Below, one piece after another: positions 21,502 through 31,918 of a stretch of DNA of 64,000 bases. The notes below the pieces were generated by a model, which saw only the letters and a list, made by a program, of their open reading frames with translations, did no database searches and had not been told where the DNA came from. Location of the stretch: assembly GCA_047967505.1 (NCBI GenBank), contig CM106538.1. One strand, written 5' to 3'. Position 1 is the stretch's first letter, and every line of letters begins with the position of its first letter. This stretch comes from Dipteris shenzhenensis (Eukaryota; Polypodiophyta; Polypodiopsida; Gleicheniales). Made by a program: the position numbers and the translations under genes.

Positions 21502-22529
21502 TTTCTATGCTTTGCTCTCTTCACTGTACCCAACCATGATGCATTTGCGTGACTTCGCATCCAATTTCCTGCGATGATCATCATGTATGTGGGCATATGC
21601 TATGTAACCAAATATGTGGAGATGCCCAATGTGTGGCTTGTGTCCAGTGAATGCTTCATAAGGAGTCATACCTTGTATCAGTTTGTGGTAGGAAGCCGAT
21701 CAAGCAAATAGTTTGCAATGGCTATTGCTTCTACCCAATACTAATTTGGAAGATGTTTTTCACTAAGCATTGCTCTAGCACTGTCTGCTAAAGTCCCATT
21801 CTTCCTTTTAGCTCTTGCATTCTGCTGAGGAGTATCTGCACATGTGAATTGTCTTCGAATGCCATGACTTTTGCAAAAGTTCATGAATGCTAAAGACATG
21901 TATTCACCTCCTCTATCTAATCTCATGACCTTGATCTTTCTACTTGCCTGGTTTTCTACCATCGCTTTGAATTCTTGAAATCTAGAAAACGCTTCACATT
22001 TCTCTTTTAGAAAGTAGACCCAACAATATCTGCTATAGTCGTCGATGAAAGTCAAGTAGTAAAGTGAACCATTGATGCTGTGGGTCTGGGCATAACCCCA
22101 TACATTTGTATGTATCAAATCAAGAATACCTTATGCACGAGAGGTACTTCTACCAAAGTTGGTTCACTTTTGTTTGCCAAAGTGGCATGCTTCGCAAACC
22201 TTTCCAAGAAACTGTAGCTTCGGAATCCCAATGGCCATATTTTGATTCCTAAGATCTAACAAGTACTTGAAGTTGACATGACCATATCTCTTGTGCCATT
22301 TTGCAAATAGTGGCATCTGTTGCGGTTGAGCTAACATGGCATGCTTATCTGGTACTGTAGCTAGCATTCTATAGAAGCATCCTTCCTTGACACCTTTTGC
22401 TACTAGTTGACATCTTTTGGATTTGTCTCTGATAGTGCATTTATCACCGTCAAAGATGACTCTGTAATTGTGTTCCATCATTTGACCTACTGACAAAAGG
22501 TTCTTGCTGAGCTTTGGAACATAGAGCAC
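21502..22529 (-). pseudogene. copia-1 integrase with pre-integrase domain
   Basis: Pre-integrase: VLYVPKLSKNLLSVGQMMEH, WHKRYGHVN and VCEACHFGKQ (22164-22529). Core: LTFIDDYSRYCWVYFLK and MRLDRGGEYMSLAF (21741-22118). Key residues are altered: the usual HSDVWG reads HTNVWG, losing the first catalytic Asp, and the usual QNGVAERKN reads QNARAKRKN, losing the catalytic Glu. Both are G-to-A changes in the coding strand. The C-terminal part (21502-21740) matches copia-3 but is broken by a stop and a shift. Confidence 0.9.
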
Positions 22530-22563
22530 ATCTTTCTTCTTTCGATGTCTTGACTGTGTTGAG

Positions 22564-23061
22564 CTATCCTAGCATGACATCTTGCACATTCTGCTTGATC
22601 AGATGATAGGCGTACTTGTCTTTCTTATCCCATTCTGCCTGAGCTCGGGCGATGGTAGGATCTGCTACTACTGTTTGTGTAGCTGTAGATCCCACTGCTA
22701 GTGCTGTGACAACAGATGGAATAGAGCTACTTGTGGCTGGATCGGCCAATGGTCTAGAAGTAGACCCATCGACATACTCCCATTTGTCTTGAAGTACAAG
22801 AATGGTCTCCATTCGGTTTTTCCATGTACCATAATTGGAGTTGTCTAACTTAGTAGATGCCTCCAAATTGAGGTTGCGAGTCATAGACATGGTGCAAGAA
22901 ATGTACTCAAAAGTGTCGTGAAAATCTCTGTATGAATCAACTGCAAATACACTAACTGTGCCAAGTGAAATCTCTGAGCTGTCAGTGAAGATAGAACTGC
23001 AATATATAAAATCTATGATCTGTATTATAAGGCTTGTGGCAATGATGCTGAGAATAGCCAA
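22564..23061 (-). pseudogene. copia-1 gag, N-terminal part
   Basis: The frame contains STKLDNSNYGTWKNRMETIL, LQDKWEYVDGST and AQAEWDKKDKYAYHLIKQNV, the standard start of copia gag (UBN2-like). The likely true start is MSMTRNLNLEA near 22890, since the upstream part is leader-like. The ORF ends at VQDVMLG, and the next readable sequence is already the pre-integrase domain, so the capsid C-terminus, zinc knuckle and protease are deleted. Confidence 0.85.
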
Positions 23062-25587
23062 GAGGCTTTACAAGGCTAAAATGATGTGCACAATGCCGTG
23101 AGATAGCCGAATAGGCTTTACAATAGTGGCATGTGTGTGTGAAATCAAGTGCTATCTGCCCACTGAAATAATCTACAATGCCTCTGTAGTACTCTCTGAA
23201 GTCTGCTCATTGAACTGATGAACGTAAGGTTTTAGGTAATGTAATGATGTGAAACCGTATGTGAGTGTATGGACTGGACTCCGAGTAGGTACTAGTCGAG
23301 AATTTCGGGCATGGCTTAGATTGGCAACTTGGGGAAATTCAAAGCGTCCCCTCTATGGCGATCTAGTCTAGTCTGATCTAGATCTATACCAACCGTCGAT
23401 CGATGAAAGAACAGCAAATAGTTCCTTTTCTTTTGTTCTTTTTAAGTGTTGTGTCAGATGTGTCGATGTAGAGGCAAATGTGCATGCGATGAGGCTCAAA
23501 TGTGAGTGTAACTTGCATCGAAATGTACGCATGATGTGACGACGCATAGAGCACAAAAAACCGAGCGACTTTCCTTTTTGGAGCACCCTCAAATTCTTCC
23601 TGGATCAAGAGATACGACTTGATCTAGGTGGAGGGGCAAAAGGAGTGCAAATGGTGCTCAATGATGATGTGTCACTGTGGGTCACATGCAGTGTGATGTG
23701 GCACTATGCCTAGCAAGAGGTGTGCCAGTGGACACTTGTGCTGAGGTGGCAGGAGTGGTCACATGAAGTGACTGTGGAGCACTGTGTGTGCCTGCAGGGG
23801 TCAGTGCTTGGATAGCTGAGGTGGCACTACTGAGGTGGCACAAATGAAGATGTCAGTAGATGATGTGGCAATAATGACATGGTAGTGATGACGCGGCTAT
23901 ACTGATGTGGCAAATGAGCTGGCAGGGTGATGTGTTTGTGATGATGTGGCAAGTGACATGGTAGATGACATGGCAGATAAGGCTGACATGGCACATGTTG
24001 ATGTGGCAAATTGACTTTGACTGACACATGGCAGTCGGTGATAGCTGATGATGTGGTAGCTTCACGAGGCTACTGACGTGTCACTTAGAGTGACGTGGCA
24101 GATAGGGTGCCATGTGTCACAATTGTGACCAAACCACCTAACCAGGGTTGATTGAACCTAACCTAACTAGGGTTGACTGAACCTAACACTGGTTAGCTCC
24201 TATCTGACACATATCAGTCAGAGAGCAAGAGAGACTCTGAGTAGAAAGACAACGATGAACTCAGGGGGGTCACTATGTATAAATCCTCTATATCACGTGC
24301 GTTCAAGGCCTATATTTAAAGTCCCTTATTTGTAAAAAATTTCATGAATAAAATGTACCCCTTTTCTATACAAATCTGTAATTTTTTTCCAAAACTATTT
24401 TAAATAGTCCCTTATGTATATTTATTTCTGTAAATTTTAGAAATAAAAAAATTCCTTCTGTTGAACTCACGTGATAGGGTTACATATGATGAGTGACCCC
24501 CCCGAGACGATGAAATGGCAACTTGGAAAAGATGATGGTGAAGAGGCAATCCGTCATTGTGTCGTTGCATGCAGGGAGCTGGTTTTGGAGCTGCGGCGCT
24601 TCACCGTCTTCTTCACCTTCAAGCTTGCAAGCTCACAGCCGTTTGAGTGATGCTTCGATGCCGTAGAAGACGTTGAAGCCCATGGAGGTAAGGAGCCCGT
24701 TTGGAGCTTCATTGCAGGAATGAAAGAGCGCTGGAGTGCTAGAAGGAACCTTAGAGCTTCTTAGTACAGTCGAGTGGAGAGGCTATCGCTGGAGCGCTGG
24801 CCGAACAGAGAGGCAAGGCTGGAGCATTGGCCATCTTGCATGATGGAGCATTGGAAGCTACTGTAGGGAGGCCGTCTAGGAAGGCTCACGGCTAAGAGTA
24901 GAAGGCCGTGGGTGGTGCTCGAGGTGAAGTGTTGTTGCTTCGGGATTGCCCACAGCTGTGTTGCAGAAAGGAGCACGGTAGGATGGCATGTTGTCTGAGG
25001 GTCGCCCATGAAGCTATTGTTGGGGGGTCGTCCGTGGAGCCGTTGATGCTGAGAATCCACCTTTGCTGGGGAGCCATCGTTTTGCAAGCCCAGAGCGCGG
25101 AGTAGAGGCCTTGCAGATAGTCGTTGAGGCGGTTAAGGAGCTAGCTACCGGTGATGCAAGTGCTGCTGGAGACCTTTGTAGTTTGGAGAGGCGTCTGGCT
25201 TTCCAAACTATGAGAACTGCGAGTGTTGCTTGGCTTGTAGTAGGCCATGCTTGCTATTGTAGCAAGAGTTGGAGGGTTGCTCATGCGTTGCTAGCTCTCT
25301 CAATGAAGCATGTCTCTCAACATGTCTCCCTCTCATAGCAGGAATCTCTCAAGAAGGCTCTACCTGTTTTTCTCATAAACACTTGAAGAAGATCACTCTC
25401 TCTCACTTTCAATAAAAAAACTCTCGCATGGAGTATAATGGATGGAAATCTTTCCAATGAACGGAAATTCTCTATCAAAGAAAGCGAAGGTTCTCTCAGC
25501 AGAAGAGAACACTCAATCTCTCTCGATCTCTCAATTTCTCAATCACTCTCACAAGAAGGATGGCGCCTCAACGGAAGGCAAAACCAT
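23062..25587 (-). other. copia-1 long leader, with TGAYGTGGCA repeats
   Basis: About 2.5 kb between the primer site and gag without a credible ORF. From 23640 to 24120 it is packed with variants of TGATGTGGCA/TGACATGGCA. The same leader type is found in copia-2 on the other strand (38282-40515), also with TGCCACATCA variants at 39540-39830. One MITE is inserted at 24260-24506. Confidence 0.75.
24260..24506. mobile_element. hAT-like MITE, copy 2 (nested in copia-1)
   Basis: This 247-bp non-coding element has ends CTCAGGGGGGTCACT and, on the other strand, CTCGGGGGGGTCACT: 15-bp inverted repeats with one mismatch, with weaker pairing extending to about 48 bp (ATATCACGTGCGTTCAA / CTATCACGTGAGTTCAA). 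It is flanked by a perfect 8-bp duplication ACGATGAA (24252-24259, 24507-24514). It matches copy 1 at 9606-9863 along its length and at both ends. It inserted after copia-1. Confidence 0.92.
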
Positions 25588-25599
25588 GCTCTGATACCA
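25588..25599 (-). promoter_or_regulatory. copia-1 primer binding site
   Basis: TGGTATCAGAGC on the minus strand, directly after the 5' LTR. Confidence 0.95.
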
Positions 25600-25854
25600 T
25601 GACAAAATATGAAGAGGGGAGAGGAGAAGAGTGGAGATGAGGAGAGAGGGCGCAGCTAGAGAGCACACCACAAATGACTAAATGTACACTAGAATTAGTT
25701 GAAAAAATAGAATATATACAAACCCTTTTAGGGTTAGGGTTAGGGGATCTAACCCTTTCCTTTATAGCACTCTATTGGGTTAGCTATGCACATATGATCA
25801 CGTGATGGTGCTATGCACACATGATCACATGATGTTGAGCGTGAACTCTCAACA
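25600..25854 (-). repeat. copia-1 5' LTR with telomere-like motif
   Basis: 255 bp matching the 3' LTR. It has TTTTAGGGTTAGGGTTAGGGG at about 25727-25746 in plus orientation. Confidence 0.95.
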
Positions 25855-26742
25855 GATTTCTCCAAATAACCAACCCACAGCATAATAGCCAGTGTGAGGT
25901 GACCACTCGCGCCCTTTGTTCTTGGGGCTGCCTCTTCCCTACAATAAAGTTTTAGAGCAAACCAAGAAAATCTTGCACACGGAGCACATCTAGGATTTTG
26001 TATCTCACGACTCTCTGTCCAATGCAATGAGCTTCCCTAATCAATTATCCTCACATGCATTGATTTCTCATTGGCAGTGAAGTCGAGCATAGAGTTACAT
26101 GCATTCAAATCTATACATGTATATACCTTCTAGCATGCACTACCTCTCGCACTACCTTCAGTGCACTGATCGCAACCAGTAGCGATAGGCAAGGATTGAT
26201 CTACAAACAATCGCGCCCGCTTTTTTATCACTAGGTATTCCCAAACATGAGGAGAGTCCTCTCTTAGGTACCAATGTTTGCTTTGCTGCCTATAGCTTTC
26301 CAAAGTTGCAAGAAAACGCATAAACATGTTATGGATTGAGCCACGATTAAAGAATGGACTGATAATCCATAACTGCTCATCATCAGAACGTCCTATGGCA
26401 TGACACATGCCTCTGTGCATCATTGACATGGCTAGCTCCATCTTCAACATGGCATATGCATCAACAGTATCGTGTTTACTTCTTTTAAACATATTGAGTG
26501 CACATTTGCATTGATGTCCTACCTTGGGCAACACCTACATTAATCTCTTCTTTTGCCTCATTCGTGGAGGCCACAAGGTGTGTGCCAACTACTCCTTTCT
26601 CTCTCATGCTTTTAGGCAATGGAAGCTTGCATTTTGGACCACTCAGTTGCACAAGAACGAGCTTTGCCTCTCCACCCAATGACAACTCGAAATCTTGATG
26701 GGATCTCAACAATTCTAGCTGGCACAACACATCACCAAGCAT
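25855..26742 (-). pseudogene. Unrecognised minus-strand gene, 5' part
   Basis: Readable minus-strand pieces: 26485-26742 (MLGDVLCQLELLRSHQDFEL, then LGGEAKLVLVQLSGPKCKLP) and 26130-26534 (HQCKCALNMFKRSKHDTVDA, YAMLKMELAMSMMHRGMCHA, EQLWIISPFFNRGSIHNMFM). Next to the copia target site comes EWSPHTGYYAVGWLFGEI. With the segments at 19.1-19.3, 18.0-18.7 and 15.2-15.8 kb these form one gene of several exons ending in a coiled coil and a RING-like motif. I know no family with this layout. It could be a host gene killed by two insertions or a TE-borne gene. Confidence 0.45.
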
Positions 26743-26749
26743 TCTAGTG

Positions 26750-27299
26750 TAATTACTTCATGCACATCATGCTTGGGCATCATGCTTGGGCACTACTCTA
26801 CAAGCTACATGAAACCAAGTTGTGACATGACAAACTCGCATTTTTATCTCTCCTCAATTCCAGCAAGATGTTAGCTGCCATGATGAATAGCTAGACAATG
26901 CTATGATTGTATCGCTCTCATCAATTTAGGCGAGATGTTGGGTTCCATGATGAAAAGCTAGACAGTGCTATGATTGATCTAGAAAACACAATTCATTACT
27001 TGCATTCAAAAGAAGATCCAATGATCTATAAGCAATTACAACATACATATGACAATGACAAATGTACAAATTCAACCAAGTATCCTCGATGCAGCATGTA
27101 AGATTGAAAACCCTCTATTGTCACATAAATATGATGCTTCATAAACTACATCAGGTAATATCCTACTCTATTATTACACATTTGTTAATCTAAAACTATA
27201 AACATGTAACAATAACACAAAGCCAAGATGATCTCAATCAGCTTTGCCAATCACAAATTCAACTGCTGGGAAAGGTTGAAATTGAGGTCACTACAAGAC
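26750..27299. other. No recognisable gene
   Basis: Only short frames and one near-repeat, the phrase about ATGATGAATAGCTAGACAATGC / ATGATGAAAAGCTAGACAGTGC (about 26880 and 26951). It would be the 5' flank of the broken minus-strand gene. Confidence 0.4.
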
Positions 27300-27379
27300 A
27301 CGGGCCACTTTTCGATGCCGATACTGATGCTAAATACAAAGAAAAAAAAACTTAACCAGTAAAAAGTGTTGGAATGTCC

Positions 27380-27600
27380 GTCGGTGTCTACATCGCAAAG
27401 AAAGTGTTGATATAGTCATCAGTATGGGCATCAGTAACTGAATGTTTCTAGTGTCAGTATGGGCATCGGTATGAACATTGGTATCTACTGACACTAGAGT
27501 GTCAGTATATACCAACATTCTAACATAATTTTAAAAAAATTATGGGGCAGGATGGGTCTTGCCATCCTGCCCCACAAAAAATTTTTTCATTATAAATGTT
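27380..27600. repeat. Inverted repeats and a 13-bp perfect hairpin
   Basis: TGGGGCAGGATGG (27543-27555) and its complement (27562-27574) form a perfect hairpin with a six-base loop. Just upstream, TAGTGTCAGTA and TACTGACACTA pair around 27448-27515, amid short GGGCATCGGTAT repeats. It may be the end of a small foldback element; no target duplication was found. Confidence 0.6.
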
Positions 27601-27645
27601 ACAAAAGAGGTCTACAAAATTACATTACAATGTTACAAAAAGGGT

Positions 27646-27804
27646 CTGCAAAATGGCAAAAGTGCCGAGGTTGAAAATGGCAAATCTACCACATTCATGC
27701 GCTACAAAATGGCAAAAGTGCCGAAGTGGAAAATGGCAAATCTACTGAAATAATGCCCTATAAAATGGCAAAAGTGCCAAAATACAAAACGACAAAATGT
27801 CCTA
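27646..27804. repeat. 56-bp minisatellite, about 2.8 units
   Basis: Units start CTGCAAAATGGC (27646), CTACAAAATGGC (27702) and CTATAAAATGGC (27758), each followed by AAAAGTGCC and, in the first two, GAAAATGGCAAATCTAC. Confidence 0.85.
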
Positions 27805-28096
27805 TCCTACTGCTCCTCCTCCTCCTCCAACTCTCCTCATCCTTCTCGCCCTCCTTGTCCTCCTTGCCCTCCTCATCTATAGCCTCTCTGTGTAGGACTG
27901 ATCCACCTCCTCTTCTATGAGCCTCTCTGCTTCTCGTCTTAAGATCTAGTCTCCAAGTCTAGGTCTCTATATGGGTCAAAGTTTCCTCCCTAAGAACGAA
28001 ACAAGTTAGGAAATAAGATAAGAGCGTCGATTGTAAGACAACGATGAGGATTAGGGTATACTCACATGATGCTTTGCCACCTTTTGCCAATTGATT

Positions 28097-28518
28097 CTAT
28101 ATCCTTCTTGACCTTATGTACTCATCGTCATTTGGAAGCCTACCAATCATAGATTTATGTGGATCCAAATTCAAGGAGTTAGATATGAATAACAGGTATT
28201 GAGCATGATTGGGAGATTCAACATTATTAGTATTTGTGGGTTGGGGTGTTACTATTTGCCCATCCAATCCGACAGGTCTCTCCATAAAGTAGGATTACCC
28301 CGTAATAGTGGTGCGATGGGCATCTTGATCTCAGTGGACAGGAATGTGGCTAATCCTGCGATGTCTTGAGGACCAGTCATAGATTCTATGCCTATTGATT
28401 TAGACTCTTCTAAGCCATATAAGGACATTTTGTCATCCTCCTTTAGTTGTTGCAAGGTAGGGTCTTCTTCAAACATCGGCTGCATTAGGGTGGATCCCTC
28501 TCTTGAAGGGCATGACAC
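28097..28518 (-). pseudogene. Possible C-terminal continuation of the gag polyprotein
   Basis: Minus frames 28252-28518 (TLQQLKEDDKMSLYGLEESK, then GPQDIAGLATFLSTEIKMPI) and 28097-28285 follow the gag stop at 28624. They look like coding sequence by composition and share the strand, but no protease or RT motif is visible before the element is lost near 28080. They could be gag tail or the start of pol. Confidence 0.35.
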
Positions 28519-28623
28519 ACCTTATTCCTCTACCCTTTCAGGTATTTGCAAGGCTTTTGAGGCTTGAGCATTTATCTCATGTCTAGGATGAATTGTATCA
28601 ATACTCTTGCTTGCCTTGAGACT

Positions 28624-30822
28624 CTACTGACATTCCTCTTGGCACTTGTGTACCAATTTATACACCTCGGTGAGATCTTGTTTCCCCACCCATGGGTTAG
28701 AATATTCACCATGACCCTTAGGTGTTGTAGCTTGGCCATGGGTTGAAGCCGTTATTAGTGCCTCATTTGCCTCATGTGGGTGGTTGTTGCTGGTACCATT
28801 TGAGAGAGTATCACCCGAGGAAGATGATGTTGCTACGGAGGCTGTATCTTCATCCAACCCATCTTGGATGATGACCTTATTTTTTCCCTTCCCAATCTTC
28901 ATTGCACCCTTGGTTCTTACTCGTGCTAATTCAGTTGCATTTCTAGGTTGTGACGTGCTAGCTTTATCCCTTTTGGCTTGTTTGTGAAGCTCTTTTTTAA
29001 AAGCTTTAGCTTGCAACATCGTGATTACATTCAAGGATACTAATGACACTTGGCCTCTGTCAAGGCTTAACAAGTTAAGGCTTGTGGACTTAGATGGCCT
29101 TCTCATCGAGCAATCCTTAAAGAGATGGTCCACACCACACCCAGTGCACAATGGTGGGGGTGTATTAGATGTTGGTGCACATGTAATTGGCTGCTTAGAT
29201 TGCCCCTTATATGGACACTCATTGGTGGGGTGTGGCCCTTGACACATATGGCATTGAATGGGTTGGGCCTTGATCAAGTTGTTCCTATCTCCCATTCTTT
29301 GAGGAATCGTTGCCGTCTGGTAGACCGGAATGTATTGGTCACCTTGTATAATGTAGTGACTTATAATGCTAGACCGATTTGCATTGTCACTATTTTGGGG
29401 ATAGGTGTGTCCATTGACGGTAGGTCTAGGATCTCCCCAATCACTAGGTAGCTCTTCCACCAATACTTGATTCAAAGGAGTAATTCGTGGTGGTGGTGGT
29501 TGAGGTCCCAATACTGGCAAGGGTAATGGAATATTTTGAGCCCTAAATTGCCCTTGATTGGCTGATATGGCTCCTTGTATTGGCCATTGTACCTGATTGG
29601 ATGGATTGGGTGGTGTAGGCAATGGTAGATGCGGCCTTTGTTGATAAATGGGTTGAGGAATCACCCTAGGATAATGACATTGGGATGTGTCATGATTTCC
29701 CCAATGATCACAATGGGCACAGTAGAGTGTTGGCCTGGCTCTAAGATGAGGGCATTCCTTAGTGGGATGATTTCCAGTGCATACCCCACACCATATGTTA
29801 TCTCTTTGTGGAAAGAGATGTGGGTTTCTAGGAGCATCTTTTGGTGCTTCTATATTCCATTGTTGGCTCAACTTGTTTAATAGATCTATGGCCAACTCTT
29901 CCATGTTGAGCACCTTGGGCATAATACTTGCATCCCTAGTTGCTTCTTAAGTTGAAGCGTATGCTATTTGGGACATATCAGAGGAAGCAAAGGATTCATC
30001 CTTTTGGGGCATCTCCCTCATGTTATGCCCTAAGCATATTGTTGTCTTGCTGCATAGCTCGAACGATGTGGGATTCATAGAAAACAAATGATCATGCAGC
30101 TTAGCATCCCATAGCCCTATGAGGAAGCATGGCAGAAGCTGCACATCACTCATCCTCTCATGGGGTTCACATCGCGAGTTCAGATGCTTAATTCTAGTGA
30201 TATAGTATCTGAAGGACTCAGTGTCCTTCTGTTTCACCTGATAAAACTGGTTAATTGGGTTCCACTTGAGCCCACTGGGGGAAAACTCCACAATGAAAGA
30301 TTTATGCAATGTGTCCCAATTTAGTTTCTCCTCAGGGTTTAATGCTCTAAACCATTGTCCAGCCTTGCCATCAAGACTCAAGCTAAAAGCACTGACCTTG
30401 TCTAGATCCCCAATATTACCAAAGGTCTCACGGATTTGTTCAAATCTCTCAACATGGGAGACTGGGTCTCCTTCTCCTACAAACTTGGTGATTAGCTTGG
30501 AGATAGTAATAGGCTTGCTCCTTGAGGGGTTGGTATCCCATCTTGGAAACATCAATGGTTGAGCGGCAGCCCCCCTTCCTAGTGCTTGCACTAGGATTCT
30601 CATTGCTTCATCCATAAGGACTGTTTGCGATACAGAAGGAGGTCGTGGAATGGTAGGCGATGTCCCATACATTGGTGGTCCTGATGAAGAGTTCCATGGA
30701 TTTGATGGCAGATACGACAACGATCGGCGGGATAGAGATATGGCGACAACCCGTGGGGATAGGGCAAAAGCAACGATCGATAGGATAGCCTTATGGCACC
30801 GGGTCAATGTAATTTTGACCAA
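28624..30822 (-). pseudogene. Ty3-type gag with four zinc knuckles, one in-frame stop
   Basis: One reading frame of about 730 codons is broken only by a TAA at 29947-29949, between AYAST and EATRDAS. The N-half holds a Retrotrans_gag capsid region (SHVERFEQIRETFGNIGDLD, then LDGKAGQWFRALNPEEKLNW). The C-half has four CCHC boxes: CGVCTGNHPTKEC, CAHCDHWGNHDTSQC, CHMCQGPHPTNEC and CTGCGVDHLFKDC. Three of these have three residues between the second Cys and the His instead of the usual four. A Pro/Gln-rich linker lies between the pairs, and the C-terminus is basic, then Thr/Ser-rich. Gag packages element RNA. No RT or LTR was found, so this is a fragment or a gag-only gene. Confidence 0.8.
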
Positions 30823-31095
30823 TGGGATAGCTGACTGATAGTAATTAATTAGGGTGGTGGGCTAGGTACTGACATGTGTCAAGTCAGTGATAGAGTTAAG
30901 GCAACGGCTGGCGAGATAGCAAGTCCGCAAGATAGCACTAAGGTGATGGGTCAATGCAAGTTTGACCGATGGGATACAGTTATGGCATCGGGTCAATGCA
31001 AGTTTGACCGGCAGGATAGAGCTATGGTATCGGGTCAATGCAAGTTTGACCAATGGGATACGGTTATGGCGCCGGTCGACAGGATAGCGCTATTG
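30801..31095. repeat. 42-bp minisatellite at the gag 5' end
   Basis: GGGTCAATGCAAGTTTGACC recurs at 30948, 30990 and 31032, exactly 42 bp apart, with a diverged copy at 30801. Between copies is a GGGATA...TATGG phrase. Within each unit GGTCAA...TTGACC is an inverted repeat. The diverged copy overlaps the N-terminal codons of the gag frame. Confidence 0.85.
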
Positions 31096-31283
31096 CACTG
31101 ACCCATGGGGATAGGAACACGTAGTTTTGTCGACTAGGTTTTGATGATTCTTGATGATTTAGAAGTTTCTGTTCATGTTTTTTTGTGATGTGGGGATGCT
31201 AAACTACCTAATCTACCTACTCAATGAAAAAAACTTCAAAGCAAAACAACTTTTGAAAGCCAAAATGCAAGATTTCTTGATGG

Positions 31284-31375
31284 GTGAGAAAGAGGGTAGG
31301 GGGAGAGGGGAGAAGAGAGGGGAGAAGGGAGGGAGGAGGAGAAGGGAAGAGGAGGGTGAAGGGGGGTGGAGTGAG
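31284..31375. repeat. Polypurine GA-rich tract
   Basis: About 90 bp of GAGAGGGGAGAAG-type sequence, almost all purine on the plus strand. There is no coding meaning. Confidence 0.8.
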
Positions 31376-31918
31376 TGGCAGCCACAAGGGCACTACAATG
31401 GAAACAAGAGAACACCCAAAACACTCTCTTGGAAGAGAAGAGGGAGCTTGTATTCAAACTTGTGTAAACAACAATGAAGACCAAAGTCAACCATTTGGCC
31501 TTTTATACAAGCCACCTTTTGAAGGGAGGGCCAACCCTAATCTCTTTATACCACTCTTCCTTCTCATTCTTTTACCATCCTCTTGGGCCCATCTAGCTCC
31601 AAGACACAATCTTGGCTCGATGGACTTGCCACTGTCCATCAAATCACATCACTTAACCAACAGTGGCATATTGTTAACCAATTTGTTAACAGCGAGGAGG
31701 TATCTAATTAGTCTTTTGGCACAAAGATTAAGGAAGGAATACTGAAACCACTGGCATCTAGGAGCTATTCAATTTCCATTCAAAGTTCTCTAGGGTGATA
31801 TCTAACCACATTGATTCGTGAAGAAAATATTGTGGAGGTATTTGTCAGTAATTTGTCAAAGATTGCAAGTTTAGTCCCTCGACTGACACCAAATTACAAA
31901 CATTGAGTTGAAGATTTT
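31376..31918. other. No recognisable gene
   Basis: Contains a TTTATACAAG box and a CT-rich patch near 31500-31570 that could be a relic promoter or LTR, but no paired repeat was found. Confidence 0.35.

Larger units (their letters stand above)
19325..25854 (-). mobile_element. Ty1/copia retrotransposon copia-1, LTR to LTR
   Basis: A complete 6.5-kb insertion on the minus strand. LTRs are at 25600-25854 (5') and 19325-19581 (3'), with a perfect 5-bp target duplication GATTT (19320-19324, 25855-25859) and the primer site TGGTATCAGAGC on the minus strand at 25588-25599. Order on the minus strand: a 2.5-kb leader, truncated gag, integrase, RT and RNase H, the copia order. The stretch from the gag zinc knuckle through protease is missing between 22529 and 22564. 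Integrase catalytic residues are mutated and frames are broken, so it is defective. LTRs differ at about ten sites, so it is older than the small LTR element nearby. A MITE is nested in its leader. Confidence 0.95.

Noticed and set aside
24761-25338. ORFs of 65-108 codons on both strands of the copia-1 leader
   Set aside because: They overlap on opposite strands inside a leader of a known element and show no motifs.
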